A DNA stretch of 64,000 nucleotides from Alligator mississippiensis (Eukaryota; Chordata; Crocodylia; Alligatoridae): NCBI RefSeq assembly GCF_030867095.1, contig NC_081828.1, forward strand, positions 1,441,001-1,505,000, in the 5' to 3' direction. This document shows, piece by piece, positions 56,601-62,800 of this stretch. The position numbers were made by a program, and so were the translations under genes. The notes under the pieces were generated by a model, which had not been told where the DNA came from, did no database searches, and was given only the letters and a program-made list of their open reading frames with translations. Every line of letters begins with the position of its first letter. The stretch's first letter is position 1.

Positions 56601-59600
56601 GTGTCTTTCGTCCCTGGCCCAGCTCTAGGCCCCTTTGTAGCTCCCATCCGCGCTCTCACCTTTTGTGCCGGAGCCGCCCCCACAAACGAACCCCACAGCT
56701 CGGGGGCCCAGCGAGGCCGCGGAGGAGGTAGTCCGTTAGCTCCAGAGTCTAATCAGGCCGGCAAAGTAGGGCAGCACAGCACAGGAGCCTTTGATGGGCC
56801 GGGCTCGGCGGGAGCGGGCAGCCGCCGCGCTAATTCGGTGGCACACGGAAGCGGCAGAGCAGCCCCTCGCCCACGCGTGCGCACGGGCACTCGGGCCCCC
56901 GCGCCCGGGCTTTTCAGTGCCTGCCCTCAGACCGAGCCTGGAAACTTTCAGACCCCCATCTCCCTTTCTGAGCACTGGGCTGGCTTTTCTCTCCCTCTCT
57001 TTTCTTTCTTTCTTTCTTTTTTTTCTTTCTTTTTCTTTCTTTCTTTCTGGGTTTTTGTTCCCCTGCACTATAAAAAGCAAAGCTCTCTTGCCTTTTGAAC
57101 TAGGCGGCTGCGAGTGAGGGCTAACTCTGAGCTGTGTGGCTCGGTTACCTTTGTGTTCCAGATGAAACTGCCAAGCTCGGTGGGACAGAAGAAGATTAAA
57201 GCCCTAGAGCAGATGCTGATGGAACTAGGAGTAGGTAAGTAAAGGGGGCACGCTAGAGACACAGACACACAGAGCGGGCCTTTGTAGTTGAGACAGGCTA
57301 TTTTTTCCCCGAGTAAAGCAGCCAGATTCTTGAATAACAGTATGTGAATGGTTTTTCAAATATTTCATGTGCTTAAAAAAAAAAAAAAGAGGGTCGAAGC
57401 CGGAACACGATGCACGGAGGCTTTTCTTTTCCTCCCGGTAGAAAAATGCTGTGAAAGAGCCTTTGTTTCTCTCCTCTTCAGGCCTCTCCAGCCTTTGGGC
57501 GAGACGGCCCAGCATCCAGGGCAGCCTGAGCCGGGTTGGGCCCTCGAGGGCCCCGGGCACGCGTTGTTTTGGGTGCCTGGCACACCCTCCGGCCGCCTTT
57601 GCGCCCCGAGCGGCGAGTTTGAGCCTTGCCCAGGCCTGCTCCCCTCCCTCTCACAGACATGGGAAATGAGCAGTCGCGCCCCAAGCTCCGGGGCTGCCAA
57701 GCCACGTGCCCCCGGTGCCCCCTTAGTGCAGGCAGGAGGCACCTCCGGCTCAGCGTGGCAGGCAGCAGATGCTGCTCCTGTCCTCGTGACGGACCTCTGT
57801 GGAGCCCCGTGATGGGGAACGGGGCACGGGTGGGGTTTGGGGGGCAGCCCAGAGCCAGGTAACGCAGGGCCCCCTCATCCCTCCAACTCCACCGCCTTGC
57901 AGGCTCTGCCAGGACACCCTGGGCAGCCCTAGCTCACCGCCCTCCTCTCCCTCGCCCCCCAGACCTGAACCCGATGCCGACAGAGGAGATCGTGCAGATG
58001 TTCAACGAGCTGCGCAGCGACCTGGTGCTCCTGTACGAGCTGAAGCAGGCCTTCGCCAACTGCGAGTACGAGCTGCAGATGCTGCGGCACCGCTACGAGG
58101 CGCTGGCCAAAGCCGGCAGCCTGGGTCCTGGCAGCGCGGAGGGCACCCATGCCGACGGCCCGGCCGCCCCAGGTGCCGAGGAGGGCAAGGCCGATGCCAA
58201 GGACCAGATCATCGACGTGGTGGGAGCACCCTTGACCCCCAACTCGGTGAGCAGGGACCGGGGCCGGGACTTGGCCTGGCTTCAGGGGGGTGCCAGGGGC
58301 CGGAGCTCCCAGGGGGGCAGGTCTGCAAGGGGACAGTGACCAGGGAGAGGCGGGCGATGGCCGGGGCACAGCTGGGAGGCACCAGGTGCGGGGGGTCCTT
58401 GGGGTCCACCAGCCCTACCCCACCCTGCTCTGTCCTATCCAGGGCACCCTGAGGGCTTGCCCAGGGCACTGCCATCCCCGTTGCACGGTGCCTTGGCCCC
58501 TGCGTGTGCAGCACATGACAGGACGTGGAGAAACTCCCCTGCCACCATGCATGCGGGCAGTGGCAGCGTGCAGCTTGCTTGCTCGCTGTCGCTCGGGACC
58601 GTACCCGCGTGTGTGCATTGGGGTGGCCAGGCAGGGGGGCGAGGTCTCCAGCCCCGTGCTCCCAGCGCCGCCTCCTGGGACTGCAGACAAAGGGGGAGGC
58701 CGGCGGCGTGGCAGGGGTTAAAGTGACCTGGTCTCTGACATATTTGAAAGAAATATAATCAAGTGAATTCACTGCAAGGCAAATTCGGTACCTACAGGCC
58801 CCTGTTAAATACAGCGCTGACCTTTACCGGCTGATTACACAAAGACGACACAATTAGATTAGTCCAAGACAAAAGGTCAAGCGCATTCACACTGTGACCA
58901 TTTTATGCTACCTTGGGCGGGGGGAGGGGGCTGCGCCCCGGCTGCAGGGGCGTCGCGGCCTGGCCCCGGCTGCGCTCGGGGAGCAGGGCCCATGCGGTGC
59001 TGGGGGGGCTTCACTCCACGGGGGGCACGGTTCCCAGCCCCCGCCCAGCAAGAAGTCTAAGCCATGGCCTGTCCCAAGCCTGATGGAGCTGGGCATCCAC
59101 ATCTGGGGCTGGCAGAGGGCTGGGGACACGGAGCCGTGTGCCAGGCCGGCGGGCACGGATCAGCTGCGAGTGCCGGGGGAGCACACGTGTCCCTGGTACG
59201 GACGTGTCTGGGGGCCCGACCCCTCCTGCTGTGGGGGTCAGCCGGGCTCTGCTCTTGATCCCCGTCTGGGTTGCCGGCAGGTGGGGCTGGGCCGGGCCGT
59301 GCCCGTCTCCATCCTGGCAGCTCCAGGTTCAGCCCGAATTAATTCACCAGCCGCTCCTGCAACAAGGAGTGTTGCTGCCCAGGGCCGGGGCACGCAGAGC
59401 CGCCCACCTGGGGAGACCCGGTGCCACGTCAGCCCCGTGCTCCCCAAGCCCCCAGGCCGGTCGGGGCCGTGAGCGCTGACCCGCCGGGGCCTGGCCGCGG
59501 GGAGGTGAGAGGTGAGCGGCGCGCGGAGCAAATTAGTGCCAAGCAGAAGTGCAGCCAGTTCCTCCAGATTAGAGCCTTTGATGGGCGCGACTCGGACTCC

Positions 59601-60503
59601 GCGCGGCTCGTAATGAGTGAGTCGCCGGCGCGGCGCTTTGTTCCCGGGCTGGCGAGTCGGCCGGCTAATGGGTAAAGGAAAGGCCCTCGCCTCTCAGAAG
59701 TCTCGGGTTCAGAGTCGCCGCGAGCCCGCTTTCAAGCCTCCTTGATCCGAACTCCTGCTGACGGCTCGTTTCTGAGCCCGCTTGAAAGCCCAGAGTTACA
59801 TTGTTAAGATCAAACGGCCTTTCTTTCCCGGCGGAGTTGCAATCTCCGGCTCGATCGACATGACACGCGCGGTGCGTACGCGCGGCCTCCCCCGGTCGCT
59901 CCCTTCCAGGAGTGCTGCAGCCTGGCCCCTCTCGGGAGCACCCAGGCTCGTGCCCTGGCCGGGTTGTCAGGATGCCCCCGGGAAGCCGCCGGCTCCTTTG
60001 TTTCCAGCCAGGTTTGTTCGTTCTTGCGGCTTCCCCTGGCCCGGGGCGCGGGGCTGGGAGCCTGGGCTGTGCCTGCCCTGAGCTAGGGGAGGCCGTGCCC
60101 GTCCCGGGTGCGCTGGGGCCCAACCTCTGCCAGGTGCCTTCCAGCTCCTCACGTGCTCCCCTCCGTCTCCCACCCCCCGGGCACCTGCTCCTCGGGGAAG
60201 GAGGCTGCTGGGAGCGCGGGGCAGGAGACGGCCATCTGCCCCCACCCCAGGGCCCCACTCCTGCCCCGACATGCCCAGGACAGCGCGCTGGGGCCAGGCC
60301 TGTGCCTGAGTCTGTCTCGGGTCTCCAAGCACTCGTGTGATGCAGCAGAGATCCCCCCCCCCTGCGCCCAGCCCCAGCCCTCTTCCGCCGGGCTCCTGCG
60401 TGTCCCGCTCACCCTGCATCTCGCTTCTGCTCTCCCCCGACAGCGCAAGCGGCGAGAGTCGGCCTCCAGCTCCTCCTCCGTCAAGAAGGTGAAGAAGCCG
60501 TGA
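29568..60503 (+). CDS. DMAP1: DMAP1, DNMT1-associated protein 1 / SWR1-NuA4 subunit
   Basis: Ten coding exons join into a 463-residue protein (human about 467) matching DMAP1 end to end: MATGADVRDILELGG start, KKKSKKSSETLTFKRPEGMH, the SANT/Myb-like region (about 144-205, W151), a charged coiled-coil region (about 222-300), the conserved C-terminal DMAP1 domain with FNELRSDLVLLYELKQAFAN, and a basic tail RKRRES...VKKVKKP. It is a nuclear subunit of the TIP60/NuA4 acetyltransferase and SRCAP H2A.Z-loading complexes (yeast Swc4/Eaf2) and binds DNMT1. All introns are GT-AG and all phases agree. The gene is about 33 kb here, much longer than my recollection of human (about 8 kb), mostly through introns 2, 4 and 8. 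The start has a good context (G at -3 and +4). Confidence 0.97.
30080..30700 (+). mobile_element. Degraded CR1-like LINE 3' end with long 3' UTR
   Basis: TTAGATTGGAAATGAGAAGAGG and AGGAACTGGAATCGC (about 30210-30280) correspond to the LEMRKDF...WNRL end of a CR1 ORF. The 3' UTR that follows, with GTTCCTGGCTGGAAGG (about 30556) and GTCAGGAAGGAATTTTTCCC (about 30616), is shared with other copies in this window. Confidence 0.6.
31370..32800 (+). mobile_element. Heavily decayed CR1/L2-like LINE
   Basis: Translated scraps fit a LINE ORF2 in order. AAAAGTCCGTCCTGGTTCAG (about 31499) gives KSPSWFS. SVSLMSVPSKAVDKLM (about 32058-32105) matches the RPVSLTSVPGKVMEK-type block. SPGALCPVL (about 32749) matches a later block. 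The frame is broken many times, so it is old. Confidence 0.55.
33250..33341 (+). CDS. DMAP1: DMAP1 coding exon (residues 35-65, split codon)
   Basis: Starts after TGTTTCAG with AAA AAG TCC. Ends with AA before GTGAGG, so Lys65 is split with the next exon (phase 2). Confidence 0.95.
33882..34077 (+). CDS. DMAP1: DMAP1 coding exon (to residue 130)
   Basis: Acceptor CCTTTGCAG. The exon encodes DAPPLLPSDTTQGYRTVKAK through the PFARFNK end and is followed by GTGAGG. It ends in phase 0. Confidence 0.96.
34420..35415 (+). mobile_element. CR1-like LINE C-terminus plus long 3' UTR
   Basis: The frame at 34501-34692 reads TARKANVILGCINRSM and later LERVQRQQQR, and 34850-35000 reads NGLKLQQSRFRLASRKHFTAR, typical of the CR1 ORF end. 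A UTR of about 400 bp follows, ending in GGACTAGATGTGACC and CCAGCCCCACTGCTCCG. This is the most complete + copy of the long-UTR family. Confidence 0.75.
36705..36775 (-). mobile_element. CR1-like 3' end fragment
   Basis: GGTATGGAAGGGCCGTCCTG followed by GAGTCCAGCCCC on + resembles the reverse of a CR1 3' end (GGCTGGAAGGGACC...TCTAGTCCAGCCCC). The fragment is short and decayed. Confidence 0.4.
37060..37745 (+). mobile_element. CR1-like LINE ORF C-terminal fragment
   Basis: An open frame (37201-37719) reads NGILGCMNRR, then TMIRGLGAKTDEEVLEELDL and LRLEMRKDFLTLRVVKRWNR...SPSLEVFQRRLD, the last 170 residues or so of a CR1 reverse transcriptase. That this long frame is still open suggests a fairly young copy. 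Confidence 0.85.
37745..38056 (+). mobile_element. Non-CR1 LINE ORF C-terminal fragment
   Basis: The 92-residue frame at 37780-38058 begins MLKPDLKTTAADIKSWEELL and ends in a CCHH-like CGKTCIFSGQICGSRIELFS. This fits the RDLKALGVD..SWEELAADR...C..C...SRIGL.SH end of jockey/RTE-type LINE polyproteins. It abuts the CR1 fragment to its left. Confidence 0.55.
38690..39010 (+). mobile_element. LINE long-3'-UTR repeat copy, truncated
   Basis: GGTTCTGGCTAGAGGGTCTT, GGAAGGGATTTCCCCCTGG and CTCTGCAGCAGCAGGATG align with the copies at 34.4, 51.3 and 53.5 kb. It ends before the family's GGATGTGACC tail. Confidence 0.65.
39375..39450 (+). mobile_element. Short CR1-like ORF scrap, sense
   Basis: The + frame reads YRLGSATLASTMAKRDLGVVI, the block that follows the FADD box in CR1. 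It stops abruptly where a minus-strand LINE begins, suggesting that it was interrupted by the latter. Confidence 0.45.
39450..40260 (-). mobile_element. CR1 LINE reverse-transcriptase N-terminal part
   Basis: Read on the minus strand: NKKSFFRYVGSRKK (about 40210), GPNRLHPRVLRELAGVIAQP and EVPEDWKKANVVPIFKKG (to 39782), then TSIPGKILKKIIRETLLDKL, QHGFVAGRSCLTNLISFYDQ and VDIIHLNFKKAFDLVSHDLL (about 39740-39450). These are the classic CR1 finger and palm blocks. At least one in-frame stop, just after FKKG, breaks the ORF. Both ends of the element are missing. Confidence 0.88.
40767..40925 (+). CDS. DMAP1: DMAP1 coding exon (residues 131-183)
   Basis: Acceptor CTGTGCAG. The exon encodes the first half of the SANT/Myb-like domain (DDAWTKAETDHLFDLARRF) and is followed by GTGAGC. 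Confidence 0.97.
41155..41345 (+). repeat. MIR-like SINE fragments
   Basis: GGTAGTTAGAGGGCTGGA and GTGCCAGGACTCCTGGGTTC match the head of an amniote MIR/CORE-SINE. A reverse-oriented scrap (TAGAACCCAGGAGTCC) follows at about 41336-41351. It lies in DMAP1 intron 5. Confidence 0.5.
41754..41921 (+). CDS. DMAP1: DMAP1 coding exon (residues 184-239)
   Basis: Acceptor CTCCCCAG. The exon encodes KRSVEDLKERYYHICAKLAN, the end of the SANT-like domain, and the basic HERRRKEQLERL helix. Donor GTAGCA. Confidence 0.97.
41922..43427 (+). other. DMAP1: DMAP1 intron 6
   Basis: About 1.5 kb of GC-rich sequence. I see no repeat family or regulatory cluster that stands out. Confidence 0.8.
43428..43613 (+). 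CDS. DMAP1: DMAP1 coding exon (residues 240-301)
   Basis: Acceptor CTGCAG. The exon encodes the Lys/Glu/Arg-rich coiled coil (EARKKEREKRTQDLQKLI) and KKKLPQKKE. The donor is GTAACT. Confidence 0.96.
43793..43985 (+). repeat. MIR-like SINE
   Basis: CTGGTGGTCAGGGGATCAAG, then GTCATAGGCAGATGACTCC and GGTGCCTCAGTTTCCCTAT follow the order of an amniote MIR. Located in DMAP1 intron 7. Confidence 0.5.
44430..44650. promoter_or_regulatory. Candidate conserved non-coding element, DMAP1 intron 7
   Basis: An AT-richer island with repeated homeodomain-type cores (AGTCAATTACC, TTTTAACTAAG, GTCAATTGAGG, TTAATTGCTTATGCA) in GC-rich surroundings. AGGAGTCAATTACC (about 44461) and GAGGAGTCAATTGAGG (about 44575) repeat the same core. 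Conservation is suspected from composition, not measured. Confidence 0.4.
44660..46710 (+). other. DMAP1: DMAP1 intron 7, right part
   Basis: Unique GC-rich sequence except for the LINE at 45349-45960. No gene seen. Confidence 0.75.
45349..45960 (+). mobile_element. Old CR1/L3-like LINE 3' part
   Basis: The frame at 45380-45690 reads RRRATRMMSAMEGLP, LARLGLVSLEEMLQGD, YKILNGEENV and SKFNSRKSFFPLRVIK, the LINE C-terminus, followed by a 3' UTR with CTCTGCATCAGAGCTTC and CACTCTCCCTTCCAGCCTCC. It is the same family as the minus-strand element at 22560-23655. Confidence 0.75.
46711..46782 (+). CDS. DMAP1: DMAP1 coding exon (residues 302-325)
   Basis: Acceptor CTCTTCCAG. The exon encodes AVPETAGIKFPDFKSAGVTL and RSQR, and the donor is GTAGGC. 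Phase 0 at both ends. Confidence 0.95.
48130..48330. promoter_or_regulatory. Candidate conserved non-coding element A, intron 8
   Basis: CCAATTAAAAAAG, GATTCAAATATTCGCC, TTTAAATATTTACTAG and CTGATTAATGAGC pack TAAT and AT-rich words into 200 bp of an otherwise GC-rich intron. Confidence 0.45.
48420..48790. promoter_or_regulatory. Candidate conserved non-coding element B, intron 8
   Basis: A second island. TTTATTCTTCATATTTGATG at 48433, then a dense run near 48625-48710 with AAATATCAGTTATAG, TTTAATTACTTGGGG and CAATTAATAATTTA, and then CAGATAAGCTG and CTGATTAGCC. It is the most AT-rich stretch in the window that is not a repeat. Confidence 0.5.
49309..49332. repeat. (ACAGC)n pentanucleotide repeat
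   Basis: Nearly five perfect ACAGC units in tandem. Confidence 0.85.
49761..49975. mobile_element. Mariner-type MITE, about 215 bp, with TIRs and TA duplication
   Basis: Left end TA-CGAGGGTGTTTCAGAA and right end TTCTGAGACACCCTCA-TA are inverted repeats with two mismatches in 16, each flanked by TA, the Tc1/mariner target duplication. The interior has no transposase frame, so the element is non-autonomous. It sits in DMAP1 intron 8. The host family was not identified. Confidence 0.65.
51320..51930 (+). mobile_element. CR1-like LINE end with long 3' UTR
   Basis: The ORF end (GGGTTCAAGAAGAGGGTGGG) is followed by CTATGGGGGTGTCCCAGGCT, GGGATGGGACTGGGCTGTGC, CTTGGACTGGATGTGACC and CAGCCCCACGGCTCTGGGAT. 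This nearly full-length UTR defines the family best. Confidence 0.7.
53040..53270. promoter_or_regulatory. Candidate conserved non-coding element C, intron 8
   Basis: AGGCATCATTATAAGTGCC, CGGCATTGCAAAGAGG, GGAGCAATCTGTTTTCC and AAATTATAACTAATGC with CTAATGGCC form an AT-richer block without repeat similarity. Confidence 0.4.
53490..53990 (+). mobile_element. LINE long-3'-UTR repeat copy
   Basis: GGGTCCTGGCTGGAGAGTCT, CAGGAAGGGACTTCCCCCC, CAGCAGCAGGACATTGG and TTGGACTGGATGTGAGC run in the same order as in the 51.3-kb copy. It faces the minus-strand CR1 that begins about 70 bp further on, tail to tail. Confidence 0.7.
54062..54370 (-). mobile_element. CR1 LINE 3' fragment
   Basis: On + it begins AGAATCATAGAAAATGAGGG and continues GGAAGGGACCTCAGGAG and CATCTAGTCCAACCCC, the classic reversed CR1 end. 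The minus frame reads RTRSNGLRLQQGKLRLGIRE and SPSLEMFKAQQDKALAGM, the ORF C-terminus. Confidence 0.9.
54590..54860. promoter_or_regulatory. Candidate conserved non-coding element D, intron 8
   Basis: TTAGTTTTAATACATTTTGC, AAATTTTAAAGATATTAGCC, ACATAAATCATAACATTTTC and TTAATGATGGTAAAATTAAA make a 200-bp AT-rich, repeat-free island with a sharp GC-rich boundary at about 54805. Confidence 0.5.
55320..55650 (+). mobile_element. LINE ORF end and 3' UTR copy, diverged
   Basis: ATCTCAGGAAACACGTCCTC and GGTCAGAGCAGGGAGGC align with AGCAGGAAACACTTCACTGC and CCAGAGCAGGGAGGC at 34.9 kb. The rest follows the same order with decay. Confidence 0.5.
56735..56850. promoter_or_regulatory. Candidate regulatory element E with TCF-type block, intron 8
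   Basis: TCTAATCAGG, GCAAAGTAGG, the block GAGCCTTTGATGGGC (56785-56799) and GCTAATTCGG. CTTTGATG fits a TCF/LEF site. The same 15-bp block recurs at 59572 in intron 10. Confidence 0.4.
56999..57049 (+). repeat. (CTTT)n polypyrimidine microsatellite
   Basis: TTTC/CTTT units with a T8 interruption, about 110 nt upstream of the exon 9 acceptor. It is an unusually long pyrimidine tract on the transcribed sense strand. Confidence 0.9.
57162..57234 (+). CDS. DMAP1: DMAP1 coding exon (from residue 326)
   Basis: Acceptor GTGTTCCAG. The exon encodes MKLPSSVGQKKIKALEQMLM and ELGV, ending with G before GTAAGT (phase 1). Confidence 0.96.
57235..57962 (+). other. DMAP1: DMAP1 intron 9
   Basis: About 730 bp with a poly-A run at about 57375-57388. 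No other feature seen. Confidence 0.85.
57963..58246 (+). CDS. DMAP1: DMAP1 coding exon (to residue 444)
   Basis: Acceptor CGCCCCCCAG. The exon completes Asp350 and encodes LNPMPTEEIVQMFNELRSDL, LVLLYELKQAFANCEYELQM and, after a low-complexity Ala/Gly linker, IIDVVGAPLTPNS. Donor GTGAGC. Confidence 0.97.
58720..58910. promoter_or_regulatory. Candidate conserved non-coding element F, intron 10
   Basis: ACATATTTGAAAGAAATATA, ATCAAGTGAATTCACTGC, CAATTAGATTAGTCC and AAAGGTCAAGCGCATTC form a repeat-free AT-rich island. AAAGGTCA is a nuclear-receptor half site. Confidence 0.5.
59325..59375. promoter_or_regulatory. Candidate regulatory element G, intron 10
   Basis: CCGAATTAATTCACC (a palindromic homeodomain-type word) followed by CTCCTGCAACAAGGAG, a small inverted repeat. 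Confidence 0.3.
59520..59860. promoter_or_regulatory. Candidate regulatory element H with TCF-type sites, intron 10
   Basis: CAAATTAGTGCC, CCAGATTAGAGCC, GAGCCTTTGATGGGC (59572-59586), CTCGTAATGAGTGAG, GGCTAATGGGTAAAGG and AGATCAAACGG (59807-59817, a TCF/LEF-like word). CTTTCAAGC (about 59731) and its reverse GCTTGAAAG (about 59780) flank the right half. Confidence 0.45.
60444..60503 (+). CDS. DMAP1: DMAP1 last coding exon (residues 445-463)
   Basis: Acceptor CCCGACAG. The exon encodes the basic, Ser-rich tail RKRRESASSSSSVKKVKKP, then TGA at 60501-60503. It is a probable nuclear localisation signal. Confidence 0.96.
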   Translation, partial: RKRRESASSSSSVKKVKKP

Positions 60504-60765
60504 GCCTTGCACCGCTCCGCCTCGCCCGCTGCTGCCCGGAGCCTGGGCCCTAGCCGGGGGCCGGAGCCAGCAGGAGCCGCGCCAGGCCCAGCCTGGCCTG
60601 CCCACAGGACCATGGAGCCCTCTGGCAGGAGCCAGGGCACAGCCGGACGGTGCCCGCTGCACCCTGGAGCCGGCGGCTGTGCCCTTCCCCGTAGCGTTTG
60701 CTGGTGTTTTTATACGCCCTGTTTTTGTGAGTGTCCCTGTAAATACAGACCGTGTCGCCGTGGAC
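60504..60765 (+). other. DMAP1: DMAP1 3' UTR with variant poly(A) signal
   Basis: No AATAAA is present. A variant AATACA at 60742-60747 (CTGTAAATACAGACC) is followed by GT-rich sequence (GTGTCGCCGTGG), so cleavage near 60760 is likely. The UTR would be about 260 nt. Confidence 0.55.
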
Positions 60766-61000
60766 CTGCCCGTGTCGTCTCTGGCCTCCAGCGAGGGGGG
60801 TCGACCCCACCAATGCTGACTCCTGACCCGGGGGGACCTCGGCCCTGGCCCCCAAGCTGCACTCGGGGCTTTTGTCAGGTCAGAGGTCAAAGGCCACAGT
60901 CTGGGCTTTTCATAGAAAACCAGCTACCCCCCCCAATAGGCTGGCCCTGAACACCTAAGGCTGCTCGTGTGGGCCCTGCCCAGGCATGGAGCTGGCAGCA

Positions 61001-61240
61001 ACATACACACGTACATGCGGGGGACACACCTACCCATGTATACGCACCTATACATATGTATACCCACCTGTGCGCACCTACACGTATAGACACATGAACA
61101 TACACCTGTGTGCACCTATACATACATATACACACGCACACCCACACGTGTACATACACACATGCATATAGAGGCATATACAGTAACACAAGCTAATGTG
61201 AACACGCATGCTAATATGTACATGTGTATACAAGCACGCG
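61001..61240. repeat. CA/TA-rich tract between convergent genes
   Basis: Alternating purine-pyrimidine sequence (ACATACACACGTACATG, TATACATATGTATACCC, ACACATGCATATAG) lies between the DMAP1 and ERI3 poly(A) sites. Confidence 0.8.
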
Positions 61241-61284
61241 TTGGCCCCCGCCCCCCCCCCAGCCCAGACCAGGCGCAGGCGGCT

Positions 61285-62317
61285 CCTTTTCCCCCAAACT
61301 TTATTCATGTGGCACATTTACAGCGAGGGGCGGAGTAACTAGACGATGAGATGCCGGGGCGCAGCTGCGGCGGGTCGGACTGGAACACCACACACCATGC
61401 AGTCATGTACCGCCAGGTTCAGTGCCTGTATTGGCTGCGCCTGCCGGGGCGGGAGGGAGCCGGCGCGGCGGGAGGTGGGCAGGGGCACAGGTGCGCTGTC
61501 TGCCCCCCTGGGAGCCGGCCACGCTAAGGGCACCCCCGCGGGATCTGGGGCACCCAGCCAGCTGCTGCCGAGCGCCCGCGGGGGCTGCCGGGGCTGTGGG
61601 GGGCAGGGGAGGCTGGGGCGGGGGGCACGGGCGTCCACTGCCGGCAATGGACGGGGGGCTGCCGGAGCCTGGCCCCCGGTGGGAGCGGGCATCGCTCCAA
61701 CAGGGCCCAGGCGGCGCGGGCATCCCCCCCACCCCCCTGGCCTTGCATTGGGGGGGCAGGGGGCTGTGCCGGGGGGCGCCGTGGCCCCTTCCCAGCAGCC
61801 GGGGGCGGGCAGGAGGCCGGGGCGAATACAGGCACTTCACCTTGAACAGAAAGAGACGATCGCTTGTCACACACGGGCTCGGGGAGGGGGCGTGGGCACG
61901 GGCGGGGGTCTCGGGGCGGCGGAGGCGAGCGCTCGCGGCCGCAGGCTCCCGGCACGGCCGCGGGGGCCCAGATCGGCGGGACGGGGCGGGAGGGGACACG
62001 CGGGGGCCGGGGGCGAACGGAAAGGGGGCGCCGACGCGAGAAGGCCGAACTACAACGCTACGGAGGCGGGGCAGGCGCCGGGCAGGCGGGCGCGGGCGGG
62101 CGGACACGGGCTGGGGCCATCCCGCTCCTCCCCGCGGCCTTCCCGGCGCGGCCCCCCGGTCCCTGCCCCGCGCACGCGGCTGGGGGGGCCGGCGCCGCCG
62201 TCGTTGCCACGCGAGGGGGGTCGTCGCCGCCGCCGCCGCGTCCTCGGTGGCCGTGCGGCCGCTCAGGCCCGTCCTGCTGGGGCGGCCGCGTGCAGCCCTG
62301 TCCGGCCGGCCCGGGGA
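61285..62317 (-). other. ERI3: ERI3 3' UTR with poly(A) signal
   Basis: On the minus strand AATAAA lies at 61305-61300 (TTTATT on +), about 1 kb downstream of the stop codon, and cleavage is expected near 61285. The UTR is very GC-rich. Long open frames across it on both strands have no domain and are read as composition artefacts. Confidence 0.65.
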
Positions 62318-62400
62318 TCAAAAGGGCTTGGACGTCTGCTTGAAGATGAAGCCTCTGTGGGCCAGCGTCTTCATGATGTTGGCGATGTTCTTGCAGTCGT
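62318..62400 (-). CDS. ERI3: ERI3, exoribonuclease family member 3, last coding exon
   Basis: The minus-strand exon follows a good acceptor (CTAAC branch-type word at about 62431-62427, pyrimidine tract, CCCCTAG) and completes a split Asp codon, then encodes DCKNIANIMKTLAHRGFIFK and QTSKPF before TGA (62320-62318). From memory this matches the C-terminus of vertebrate ERI3 (PINT1), a DEDDh-type 3'-5' exonuclease related to ERI1. Only these last 26-27 residues lie in the window. The catalytic exons must be beyond 64000. It is convergent with DMAP1, as in human. Confidence 0.85.
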
Positions 62401-62524
62401 CTAGGGGCAGAGAGAGAAAGGGGCAGGTTAGCACGGCCCAGGCTGCGCGGGAGGACACGACGCCGGGAGAACGCGGGAGCATGCGGGAGCGTGCCGGGCA
62501 AGGGGGGCGTCTCCAGCACTGCAG

Positions 62525-62800
62525 GGGTTCGAGGCTGGACGGGTGCTGGTGGGCATGAGCGGGGCGCAACCATGGCTGTGCTCATCTGTGGGGGTTTCCC
62601 AGGCTTCTGGGCTGTGTTGGGTGCCCTCCACCCCCTTTCTGCTCCACGTGTCAGGGGGCTTTTAACTCCCCCCGAGACACTCGGTGCTGCAGCCCCGGCT
62701 GGGGATGGGACTGGGCCATGCCAATGCTCCTGCCGGCACCAATGCACAGGGTCCTGGCTGGAGGGTCTTGCAGGGCCCAAGGCAGCCGGGCTGTGGGGTG
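62525..62800 (+). mobile_element. LINE long-3'-UTR repeat copy
   Basis: GGGGGTTTCCCAGGCTTCTG, GGGGATGGGACTGGGCCATG and GGGTCCTGGCTGGAGGGTCT match the 51.3- and 53.5-kb copies in order. It lacks the family's tail. Confidence 0.65.

Larger units (their letters stand above)
46783..57161 (+). other. DMAP1: DMAP1 intron 8
   Basis: At about 10.4 kb this is the largest intron. It holds several AT-rich regulatory-looking islands, a MITE and LINE long-UTR copies, all listed separately. Stretches 46783-48130, 50000-51310 and 55650-56730 show nothing recognisable. Confidence 0.85.

Noticed and set aside
57287-57812. Alternative DMAP1 exon inside intron 9
   Set aside because: The frame there is low complexity with a poly-Lys run from the poly-A tract. 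Known DMAP1 has no such segment and the flanking exons join in phase without it.
61346-62558. Two long plus-strand frames (over 350 codons) across the ERI3 3' UTR
   Set aside because: They overlap a recognised antisense terminal exon and UTR, are Arg/Gly/Ala/Pro low complexity, and look like absence of stops in GC-rich DNA.
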